The position numbers and the translations under genes were made by a program. This document shows, one piece after another, positions 6,444 through 13,257 of a DNA stretch of 22,772 bases (position 1 is the first letter of the stretch; each line of letters starts with the position of its first letter). The notes beneath the pieces are model-generated. The model was not told the origin of the DNA. It did not search any database and was given only the letters and a program-made list of their open reading frames with translations. Source of the DNA: an uncultured Ruminococcus sp. (lineage in GTDB: Bacteria > Bacillota > Clostridia > Oscillospirales > Ruminococcaceae); assembly GCA_937901485.1 (NCBI GenBank), contig CALGTT010000133.1:1-22772 (forward strand), read 5' to 3'.

Positions 6444-6445
6444 AA

Positions 6446-6475
6446 AGAGGACGATGCAGAGCATCGTCCTTTTTC
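6446..6475. terminator. Bidirectional terminator between birA and serS
   Basis: AGGACGATGC-AGA-GCATCGTCCT is a perfect 10-bp stem with an A-run on the left and TTTTT on the right, serving the converging birA and serS transcripts. Confidence 0.85.
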
Positions 6476-6488
6476 GCAATATATGGGC

Positions 6489-7781
6489 TTATTTCTTCAC
6501 GGGAACCTTGATGGTATCTGTGAACATGTAACGCTGCAGAGCCTCCGGAATGCGGATGCTGCCGTCATCATTGAGGTTGTTTTCGAGGAATGCAATCAGC
6601 ATTCTCGGCGGTGCAACAACGGTGTTGTTGAGTGTATGCGGATAATATTTCTGCTTGTTTGCACCTTTCACGCGGATATCCAGTCTTCTTGCCTGTGCAT
6701 CACCAAGATTGGAGCAGCTGCCGACCTCGAAATACTTCTTCTGACGCGGCGACCATGCCTCAACGTCGATGGACTTCACCTTGAGATCCGCCAGATCGCC
6801 GGAGCAGCATTCGAGGGTGCGCACAGGAATGTCGAGACTGCGGAAGAAATCAACGGTGTTTGTGTAAAGCTTTTCAAACCAATCCATGCTTTCCTCAGGC
6901 TTGCAGACAACGATCATTTCCTGCTTCTCGAACTGGTGAATTCTGTAAACGCCGCGTTCCTCAATGCCGTGTGCGCCCACTTCCTTGCGGAAACAGGGAG
7001 AATAGCTGGTCAGGCACTGCGGAAGATTTTCCTCAGGAACAATGGTATCAATGAACTTGCCGATCATGGAGTGCTCGCTTGTACCGATGAGGTAGAGATC
7101 CTCGCCCTCGATCTTGTACATCATGCCCTCCATCTCCGCAAAGCTCATAACGCCCGTCACTACGTCACTTCTGATCATGAACGGCGGAATATAGTAGGTG
7201 AAACCACGGTCGATCATGAAATCACGCGCATAGGACAGGATCGCAGAATGCAGTCTTGCAATATCTCCGCAGAGGTAGTAGAAACCGTTGCCGCTGGTCT
7301 TTCTTGCTGCATCAATGTCAATGCCGTTGAGCTTTTCCATGATGTCCACATGGTAGGGAACTTCAAATTCCGGCACAAAAGGCTCACCAAAGCGCGCAAC
7401 TTCGACATTTTCGCTGTCATCCTTGCCAATCGGCACGCTCTCGTCGATGATGTTCGGGATCACCAGCATAATCTCGCGTACTCTCTTCTGCAGCTCGTCC
7501 TCACGCACCTCAAGCTCCTTGAGCTGCTGATTGATGGCTACAACCTCTGCCTTGATCGCTTCTGCGCCTTCCTTGTCGCCCTTTGCCATCATGCCGCCGA
7601 TCATCTTGCTCTTGCTGTTGACCTGTCCGCGCAGCTCATCACAAGTTGCCTTTGCCTCGCGGAATTCCTTGTCGAGTGCAATCACCTCGTCCACCAGCGG
7701 AAGCTTGTCGTCCTGAAACTTTTTCTTAATATTCTCCTTTACCGCATCAGGGTTTGTTCTCACAAATTTCATGTCAAGCAT
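6489..7781 (-). CDS. serS: Seryl-tRNA synthetase
   Basis: A 430-residue class II aminoacyl-tRNA synthetase that charges tRNA-Ser (and serylates tRNA-Sec where present). The N-terminal coiled-coil arm spans about residues 30-105. Class II motif 2 is FRKEVGAHG (264-272), followed by IEERGVYRIHQFEKQEM. The serine-binding loop is TSEHS (234-238) instead of the common TAEVP, and motif 3 is VVAPPRMLIAFLEN (R393) instead of the usual GLAVGR form, so this is the divergent clostridial/archaeal-like SerRS type. I chose ATG 7781 (MLDMKF) because AAAGGA lies about 10 nt upstream; ATG 7790 would be too close. It follows parB by 65 nt with no terminator, so it probably shares the parA promoter. That gap holds a parS site. 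Confidence 0.95.
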   Translation of the reverse strand: MLDMKFVRTNPDAVKENIKKKFQDDKLPLVDEVIALDKEFREAKATCDELRGQVNSKSKMIGGMMAKGDKEGAEAIKAEVVAINQQLKELEVREDELQKRVREIMLVIPNIIDESVPIGKDDSENVEVARFGEPFVPEFEVPYHVDIMEKLNGIDIDAARKTSGNGFYYLCGDIARLHSAILSYARDFMIDRGFTYYIPPFMIRSDVVTGVMSFAEMEGMMYKIEGEDLYLIGTSEHSMIGKFIDTIVPEENLPQCLTSYSPCFRKEVGAHGIEERGVYRIHQFEKQEMIVVCKPEESMDWFEKLYTNTVDFFRSLDIPVRTLECCSGDLADLKVKSIDVEAWSPRQKKYFEVGSCSNLGDAQARRLDIRVKGANKQKYYPHTLNNTVVAPPRMLIAFLENNLNDDGSIRIPEALQRYMFTDTIKVPVKK

Positions 7782-7825
7782 GTGTTTCATTTCCTTTCAT
7801 TTTCGTAATTTCAATGATTATGTAA

Positions 7826-7841
7826 TGTTTCATGTGAAACA
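7826..7841 (-). promoter_or_regulatory. parS site between parB and serS
   Basis: The + strand reads TGTTTCATGTGAAACA, one central mismatch from consensus. It begins just after the parB stop and lies in the serS leader, so ParB loading here could affect serS transcription. Confidence 0.8.
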
Positions 7842-7846
7842 TTTTG

Positions 7847-8689
7847 TCAAATTTCCTGCACAAGCTTCTCCGCAAGTGCACGCAGATCGTCTTCATCGTA
7901 GAATTCAAGCGTCAGAGTACCCTTGTTCTTCTTAAAATCGACCTTGACTTTACGAGCAAGCCTATCATGCAGACTGATCTCCATCTCCCGATAATAGCTG
8001 CTGATCTGCTGGGGCTGATCAGGCATATCGGGTTTTTCGCTGTCCGAAGCCATTTTTTCAAGCTGACGAACCGTCAGAAGTCCGGCTGCGGCTTTCTGCG
8101 CAGCCTCGATCATCAGAGCTTCATTCGTAAATGCAAGCAGGGCACGCGCATGACCTGCGGAAATACTGCCATCAATCAGAAGCTCCTGCACTTCTTCAGG
8201 CAGCCGGAGCAGACGCATGGCATTTGCGACAGCACTGCGCGATTTTCCAACCGTTTTCGCAATTTCGTCCTGCTTCATATCAAAATCGTCCTGCAGCTGC
8301 TTGTAACCCTGCGCTTCTTCCAAAGGATTCAGGTTTTCACGCTGCAAATTCTCGATCAGAGCAATCTGTGCAGTTTCCAGATCTGACAGATCACGGATGA
8401 TCACGGGGACTTCATCAAGTCCGAGCATTCGCGCTGCTCTCCAGCGGCGTTCGCCGGCAACGATCTGATACCCGCCGAATGCCAGCGGACGTACAAGGAT
8501 CGGCTGGAGAATGCCATGCTCCTGAATTGAGTCCGCAAGTGCGGAAATTGCAGTTTCATCAAAGTTTTTTCGCGGCTGTGCACGGTTTGGTTCAAGCTCG
8601 GAAAGCCGGAGTGTTTTCTTTACCTGAACCTGTGAAACATTGTCCTCGAACAGCAGATCCATTCCGCTGCCAAGTCCGCCTTTTGCCAT
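7847..8689 (-). CDS. parB: Chromosome-partitioning protein ParB (Spo0J-type CTPase)
   Basis: A 280-residue ParB that binds parS, uses CTP to clamp and slide on DNA, and loads SMC near the origin. It shows the CTP-binding C motif GERRWR (79-84), the ENLQRENLNPLEEA segment (113-126), a helix-turn-helix near 140-162 with GKSRSAVANAMRLLRLP, and a C-terminal dimer region. Full length for the family. The start at 8689 has AAAGGGTGAT upstream. It lies 14 nt after parA, so the two are co-transcribed. Unlike noc next door, it has the Spo0J-type helix (KSRSAVAN rather than KAQSTIAN), which fits recognition of parS. Confidence 0.93.
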   Translation of the reverse strand: MAKGGLGSGMDLLFEDNVSQVQVKKTLRLSELEPNRAQPRKNFDETAISALADSIQEHGILQPILVRPLAFGGYQIVAGERRWRAARMLGLDEVPVIIRDLSDLETAQIALIENLQRENLNPLEEAQGYKQLQDDFDMKQDEIAKTVGKSRSAVANAMRLLRLPEEVQELLIDGSISAGHARALLAFTNEALMIEAAQKAAAGLLTVRQLEKMASDSEKPDMPDQPQQISSYYREMEISLHDRLARKVKVDFKKNKGTLTLEFYDEDDLRALAEKLVQEI

Positions 8690-8703
8690 AGAATCACCCT
8701 TTC

Positions 8704-9513
8704 CTATTTTTTGCTTCTGCCAAAGACAACACGATGTTTCGGCTTATCTTCGGGCTTTTCGCCAAGAATTTCGCGTCCGAGCATCTCATAATACTGTGCA
8801 CCCTTTGAATTTTTGTCATAATACATGACGGGCTGTCCATAGCTGGGTGCTTCTGAAAGACGCACATTTCGCGGAATTTTCGTTTCAAATATCTTATCCG
8901 GGAAATATTTTTTCACTTCGTCCACCACCTGCATGGACACATTCAGGCGTGCATCGAACATTGTAAACAAAATTCCGCAGATCTCCAGTGACGGATTGTA
9001 GTTTGTCCGCACGAGCCGCAGAGTATGCATGAGCTGTGTCAGCCCCTCCAATGCGAAATATTCCGCCAGCATGGGCACTAAAATCTCATCACATGCCGTC
9101 AGACCGTTCAGTGTGAGCATACCGAGTGCGGGCGGGCAGTCGATAAATATGTAGTCGAACGCGTCCTTGCAGGTCAAAATCTGCATTTTCAGCCGCTGAA
9201 AACGGTTATCCATCTGGATCAGTTCCACCTCAGCACCCGCAAGATCCGATGTGCCGGCAATCACGCTGACATTTTCAAATTCTGTCTCTATGATCGCATC
9301 CTCGAGCTTTCCTCTGCCAATCAGCAGATCAAATGCCGAAACTGCGACGCTTTTCTTTTTGATTCCAAATCCTGTCGTGGTATTTCCCTGTGCATCAATG
9401 TCGATACAGAGCACCTTTTTTCCTCGTGAGCCAAGGTAAGCAGCCAGATTGACCACGGTTGTGGACTTTCCGACATCGCCTTTCTGGTTGGCTACAGCGA
9501 TCACTTTACCCAT
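8704..9513 (-). CDS. parA: Chromosome-partitioning ATPase ParA (Soj-type) with altered Walker A
   Basis: A 269-residue ParA/Soj ATPase, partner of ParB; in Bacillus subtilis Soj also controls DnaA. Alignment from the first Met with Soj is nearly gap-free through residue 45. The deviant Walker A reads NQKGDVGKSTT: K11, G12 and K16 are kept, but residue 13 is Asp (codon GAT) in place of the near-invariant second glycine, and the following Thr is Ser. D40 in CIDIDAQGN is intact, as are FIDCPPALG and the EAPSYGQPV stretch. The C-terminal tail (PKHRVVFGRSKK) is basic and longer than in Soj. AGGAGG precedes ATG 9513 and a clear promoter lies at 9545-9573. Operon parA-parB-serS. Confidence 0.93.
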   Translation of the reverse strand: MGKVIAVANQKGDVGKSTTVVNLAAYLGSRGKKVLCIDIDAQGNTTTGFGIKKKSVAVSAFDLLIGRGKLEDAIIETEFENVSVIAGTSDLAGAEVELIQMDNRFQRLKMQILTCKDAFDYIFIDCPPALGMLTLNGLTACDEILVPMLAEYFALEGLTQLMHTLRLVRTNYNPSLEICGILFTMFDARLNVSMQVVDEVKKYFPDKIFETKIPRNVRLSEAPSYGQPVMYYDKNSKGAQYYEMLGREILGEKPEDKPKHRVVFGRSKK

Positions 9514-9544
9514 GACCGTACCTCCTCATTTGTACTACTCTATC

Positions 9545-9573
9545 ATTATATCACGTTTTGCAGGATTTGTAAA
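9545..9573 (-). promoter_or_regulatory. parA-parB-serS promoter
   Basis: On the - strand TTTACA (9568-9573) and TATAAT (9545-9550), spacer 17 nt. The parS pair starts about 50 bp upstream, so spreading ParB could autoregulate the operon. Confidence 0.75.
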
Positions 9574-9621
9574 GATTATTTCTATCAAATTTACGGTTTT
9601 CCTAAATTTTTTTACAATAAA

Positions 9622-9637
9622 TGTTTCACATGAAACA
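9622..9637 (+). promoter_or_regulatory. parS site, left arm of inverted pair
   Basis: TGTTTCACATGAAACA, one mismatch from consensus, in the 166-bp gap between noc and parA. It is the exact reverse complement of the site at 9656-9671. Confidence 0.85.
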
Positions 9638-9655
9638 TTTTGAACGTTTCAGAAA

Positions 9656-9671
9656 TGTTTCATGTGAAACA
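9656..9671 (-). promoter_or_regulatory. parS site, right arm of inverted pair
   Basis: The + strand reads TGTTTCATGTGAAACA. With its partner 18 bp away and flanking bases it gives a 19-bp inverted repeat; as RNA it would form a strong hairpin just after noc, and might end or protect the noc transcript. Confidence 0.85.
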
Positions 9672-9679
9672 AATTAGCA

Positions 9680-10507
9680 TCATTCCTCCGGCGGTGGTGT
9701 CAGTGGGATGCGCACGCGATATTCGATGTAGTCATCAAACTGCATTTTCTGGGATGCAGCCGGAATTCCGGCTGCCTGCATGGTTTCGACAGCTCTTTGA
9801 ATGGTGTTTGTAAATAGTCGGATATCGCGAAATAATACCTTTCTTTTTCGAAAGCTCTCATGTTCACGCGCTTTTCCGAGCTTTTCGTCAATCAGATGTT
9901 CGGTTTTCTCCACATTCAGACGATGTTTTACCACCTTGTCAAGGATCGAAAGGCGTTCATCCGGTGAGCCAAGTTTCAAAAGGGCGCGTGCATGTCGCTC
10001 TGTAAGATGCTCCTCCATGAGAATTTCACGCTCCGGCGGTGTCAGACGAAGCAGACGGAGCTTATTGGCAATGGTGCTCTGCGCCTTGCCAAGCTTGATT
10101 GCGGCATCCTCCTGCGTCATGCCGTAGTACGAAATCAGCTTCTCAATGGCGGCTGCCTCGTCAAAATAATTGAGATCCTGCCGCTGAATGTTCTCAACAA
10201 GGGCGAGAATTGCCGAATTTCGTTCGCTGATGTTCATGATAATGCAGGGAACAGCCCGAAGTCCGGCGATTTTTGCAGCTCTGAGCCGCCGTTCCCCGGC
10301 AATCAGCTCGTAGATCTCACCATTCTGACGAACGGTAAGAGGCTGCAAAATGCCGTTCTGACGAATGCTGTCGGAAAGCTGACGAAGATCGGGATCGGGA
10401 AAGCTTGTCCGGGGCTGGTGAGGATTGGGACGAACCTGCTCTACGGGGAGCATCAGTACGCGCTGCTCGTCCGTTTTTTCTTTTGTGAATGAAAATATGC
10501 TTGTCAT
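9680..10507 (-). CDS. noc: Nucleoid occlusion protein Noc (ParB-family)
   Basis: A 275-residue ParB paralogue. Noc binds its own sites, spreads with CTP and, through an N-terminal amphipathic helix, tethers DNA to the membrane to block division over the nucleoid. Seen here: a short N terminus MTSIFSF that could be that helix, GERRLR (71-76), ENIQRQDLNYFDEA (105-118) and a helix-turn-helix with GKAQSTIANKLRLLRL (about 130-153), the Noc-type recognition helix. ATG 10507 follows AAGGAGG by 7 nt. It has its own promoter and lies between rsmG and parA, as in Bacillus. I did not find a full Noc site (ATTTCCCGGGAAAT type) in the window. It could be labelled a second ParB, but Noc is the better call. 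Confidence 0.85.
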   Translation of the reverse strand: MTSIFSFTKEKTDEQRVLMLPVEQVRPNPHQPRTSFPDPDLRQLSDSIRQNGILQPLTVRQNGEIYELIAGERRLRAAKIAGLRAVPCIIMNISERNSAILALVENIQRQDLNYFDEAAAIEKLISYYGMTQEDAAIKLGKAQSTIANKLRLLRLTPPEREILMEEHLTERHARALLKLGSPDERLSILDKVVKHRLNVEKTEHLIDEKLGKAREHESFRKRKVLFRDIRLFTNTIQRAVETMQAAGIPAASQKMQFDDYIEYRVRIPLTPPPEE

Positions 10508-10538
10508 AATGTGCCTCCTTATTTTTTGGTGTAACTCC

Positions 10539-10567
10539 ATTATAACAGACTGGGGAAATACTTACCA
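10539..10567 (-). promoter_or_regulatory. noc promoter
   Basis: The - strand carries TATAAT (10539-10544) with an extended -10 TG just upstream. The -35, TGGTAA (10562-10567), is poor at 17-nt spacing, so it probably relies on the extended -10. Confidence 0.65.
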
Positions 10568-10605
10568 CAAAAAAAATCCATTATTTCTTACGAAAATAAT
10601 GGATT
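10568..10605 (-). terminator. Terminator of the mnmE-mnmG-rsmG operon
   Basis: A perfect 12-bp stem (10575-10586 with 10594-10605), 7-nt loop, followed on the - strand by a run of T. It abuts the noc promoter. Confidence 0.88.
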
Positions 10606-10626
10606 TCCTTTGAGATTTCAATGGAT

Positions 10627-11334
10627 TTACAGTGGCTTTTGCTTAATCTGACCGCTGTTGCGCGGATATTTTGTCGGTGTCTGCGAAATCTTTTTCACGA
10701 CATAAATCACTCTTGCATCGCCGCCGGGAAGCTGATAGGAAATGGTATCCTCCAGACTGCCGCCAAGCATACGGATCGCCTGCAATGCGGGCTTGATCGG
10801 CTCATTCGGGCCTTTCATCGCGATCCAATAGCCGCCGACCTTGACAAAGGGAAGGGAATATTCGGCAAGTGTGGGCATCGCGGCAACGGCTCTGGCGGTC
10901 ACAACGTCATAATTTTCACGCATTTCAGGCGTTTTTGCAGCAAGCTCCGCCCTGCCGTGCATGGCTGTATAGCTGCAGCCAAGACGTTCGCAGAGCTGCT
11001 GAAGAAAGACAATGCGCTTGTTCAGGCTGTCAAGGAGCGTGATTTTCAGATCGGGACGCGCAAGCGCGAGGGGCACACCGGGGAAGCCTGCACCGCTGCC
11101 AATGTCGAGCAGGGCTGCATTCTGCGGAATATTTGCGTACTTGGCAAGCAGCATACTATCCAGAAAATGCTTGCGCAGGATCTCATTGCCCTCTGTTACC
11201 GCCGTCAGATTGACCTTTTCGTTGTAATCCAACAGAAAAGCGGCATATTCCTCCATTTTATCATATGTTTCACGTGAAACATCCAGTTCGTATTCCTCAA
11301 AAAGTGCCTTTGCGGCATCAAATTCCGGAAGCAT
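10627..11334 (-). CDS. rsmG: 16S rRNA (guanine-527-N7) methyltransferase RsmG
   Basis: A 235-residue SAM-dependent methyltransferase that modifies G527 of 16S rRNA. Seen: VNLTA (41-45), HFLDS (56-60) and the SAM loop LDIGSGAGFPG (76-86). AAGGAGG precedes ATG 11334. The start overlaps the end of mnmG by 17 bp, indicating translational coupling in mnmE-mnmG-rsmG. Codons for residues 19-23 (VSRET) coincide with a perfect parS site. The C-terminal tail after the Rossmann fold (about 215-235) is polar and basic. Confidence 0.95.
   Translation of the reverse strand: MLPEFDAAKALFEEYELDVSRETYDKMEEYAAFLLDYNEKVNLTAVTEGNEILRKHFLDSMLLAKYANIPQNAALLDIGSGAGFPGVPLALARPDLKITLLDSLNKRIVFLQQLCERLGCSYTAMHGRAELAAKTPEMRENYDVVTARAVAAMPTLAEYSLPFVKVGGYWIAMKGPNEPIKPALQAIRMLGGSLEDTISYQLPGGDARVIYVVKKISQTPTKYPRNSGQIKQKPL
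11266..11281 (-). promoter_or_regulatory. Perfect parS site within rsmG
   Basis: TGTTTCACGTGAAACA, a full match to the palindromic parS consensus and the only perfect copy seen in the window. It sits in the 5' coding region of rsmG. Confidence 0.92.
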
Positions 11335-13210
11335 TGCGTTCCTCCTTGTGCTGTTCGAGCCACACCAGCAGGACTGTAATATCGGCAGGGGACACGCCGG
11401 AAATACGGGATGCCTGCCCGATGCTGAGGGGCTTGCGTTTGTTCAGTTTTTCGATGGCTTCAAGCCGAAGTCCGCGGACGGTGGTGTAATCGAGATCGGC
11501 GGGAAGTGCCTTGCGTTCAAGCTTCTGTGCGGCTTCGATCGCCTGATTCTGGCGCAGAATATACCCCTCGTACTTGATCTGGATCTCCACCTGTTCCTGC
11601 ACATCCGCCGGAAGATCGGGGCGTTCCTTGTCAAACGGCGCGACCACGGCATAGCCGAGCTGGGGGCGGCGGATGAGATCAGCGACCTTGCAGCCGGTTT
11701 TCAGCGGTACAGTGCCCATTTCGGTGAGCATGGCGTTGATTTCCGGCGTGGGAGCGAGATTTGTACGATTCACGCGGCGGATCTCTGCATCGACAAGGTG
11801 ATATTTCTCCTGCATTGCCTCATAACGCTCCACAGGAAGCAGTCCGATCTCCCGTCCGATGGGCATCATGCGCCAGTCGGCGTTGTCCTGACGGAGCACC
11901 AGACGGTATTCACTGCGTGAGGTCATCATGCGGTAGGGATCGGAACAGCCCTTGCAGACGAGATCGTCGATGAGCGTACCGATGTAAGAGCCGGAGCGTT
12001 CGAGAATCATGGGCTGTCTGCCGAGGACGGACAATGCGGCATTGATGCCGGCAACAAGTCCCTGTGCGGCAGCCTCCTCATAGCCGGAGCTTCCGTTGAA
12101 CTGACCTGCACCGTACAAGCCCCTGACCGCCTTGGTTTCGAGAGTGGGGTAGAGGGCGGTGGGATCAACGCAGTCATACTCGATGGCGTAGGCAGGGCGC
12201 AGAATTTCGACATTTTCCAAACCCTTGATGGTGCGCAGAAATGCAAGCTGGACATCCTCCGGAAGTGAGGAGGACATGCCCTGAAGATAATATTCCTCGG
12301 TCGAAAGTCCCATTGGCTCAACGAAGATCTGGTGGCGCTCCTTATCCGCGAAGCGGACGATCTTGTCCTCGATAGACGGACAGTAACGCGGCCCGACACC
12401 CTCGATCCTGCCGCTGTAAAGGGGGGAGCGATGCAGATTGTCGAGGATCACGCGATGCGTTCCCGCGTTGGTGTAGGCGATGTAGCAGGAGACGATATTC
12501 TGCATCTCCGCACCGTTATTGTCGAAGGAAAACGCCGTAATATCGGCATCTCCGTCCTGTCGTTCGAGCACATCAAAGTTGATGCTCCGTCTGTGCACAC
12601 GGCAGGGCGTGCCGGTTTTGAAGCGGCGAAGGGGAAGATACTGTGCAAGGCTCAGGGAGAGCGCGTTGCTCGGCAGTGCCGCATCCGGGCCGCTTTCGTA
12701 CGAGACTTCGCCGATGTGGATTTTTCCCTTGAGGTACGTGCCCGTGCAGATGATGACGGTCTTTCCAAGATAAACCGCGCCAAGACGGGTGATAATTCCC
12801 TTAATTTCGCCATTTTCGACAATGATCTCCGCTGCCTCGCCCTGCTTGACGCAGAGATTTTCCTGCTGCTCGCAGACCTGCTTCATGTACTTGTGGTACT
12901 CGACACGATCCGCCTGCACGCGCAGACTGTGCACGGCAGGGCCTTTGCCGCGGTTAAGCATACGGCTCTGGATGAAGCAGGCATCCGCCGCACGCCCCAT
13001 CTCGCCGCCGAGCGCGTCGATCTCGCGCACCAGATGCCCCTTTGCCGTGCCGCCGATGGACGGATTACAGGGCATATTGGCGATCTGGTCAAGGGAGATC
13101 GTCAGCAGTAAGGTATGACAGCCAAGCCGTGCAGCCGCAAGTCCGGCTTCTACGCCGGCGTGCCCTGCGCCCACGACGATGACATCAAATGTTCCCATTT
13201 CATAATTCAT
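11318..13210 (-). CDS. mnmG: tRNA uridine 5-carboxymethylaminomethyl modification enzyme MnmG
   Basis: A 630-residue FAD protein that works with MnmE to install (carboxymethyl)aminomethyl groups on the wobble uridine of certain tRNAs. FAD motif GAGHAG (14-19); conserved cysteines C48 (NMPCNPSIGG) and C277 (RYCPSIEDK) are both present. The C-terminal helical domain, which binds MnmE and tRNA, is complete. ATG 13210 has GAGG 7 nt upstream; TTG 13216 and ATG 13198 are in frame but less well placed. It follows mnmE after 47 nt without a terminator and overlaps rsmG. Confidence 0.95.
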   Translation of the reverse strand: MNYEMGTFDVIVVGAGHAGVEAGLAAARLGCHTLLLTISLDQIANMPCNPSIGGTAKGHLVREIDALGGEMGRAADACFIQSRMLNRGKGPAVHSLRVQADRVEYHKYMKQVCEQQENLCVKQGEAAEIIVENGEIKGIITRLGAVYLGKTVIICTGTYLKGKIHIGEVSYESGPDAALPSNALSLSLAQYLPLRRFKTGTPCRVHRRSINFDVLERQDGDADITAFSFDNNGAEMQNIVSCYIAYTNAGTHRVILDNLHRSPLYSGRIEGVGPRYCPSIEDKIVRFADKERHQIFVEPMGLSTEEYYLQGMSSSLPEDVQLAFLRTIKGLENVEILRPAYAIEYDCVDPTALYPTLETKAVRGLYGAGQFNGSSGYEEAAAQGLVAGINAALSVLGRQPMILERSGSYIGTLIDDLVCKGCSDPYRMMTSRSEYRLVLRQDNADWRMMPIGREIGLLPVERYEAMQEKYHLVDAEIRRVNRTNLAPTPEINAMLTEMGTVPLKTGCKVADLIRRPQLGYAVVAPFDKERPDLPADVQEQVEIQIKYEGYILRQNQAIEAAQKLERKALPADLDYTTVRGLRLEAIEKLNKRKPLSIGQASRISGVSPADITVLLVWLEQHKEERNASGI

Positions 13211-13257
13211 GTTCAAACCTCATAATTGGTAAAAATTGGTATACTCATAAGCGCAGA

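Noticed and set aside
6483..7808. Long + strand open frame opposite serS
   Set aside because: Mirror of the serS coding sequence with low-complexity His/Leu/Cys content and no RBS.
7826..7854. Separate serS promoter from TTGACA at the parB stop
   Set aside because: At 17 nt spacing the -10 would be CATTAC; no acceptable -10 is found at 16-18 nt.
10545..10565. Noc-binding site near the noc promoter (GGGGAAAT half)
   Set aside because: Only one half of the ATTTCCCGGGAAAT-type palindrome is present.
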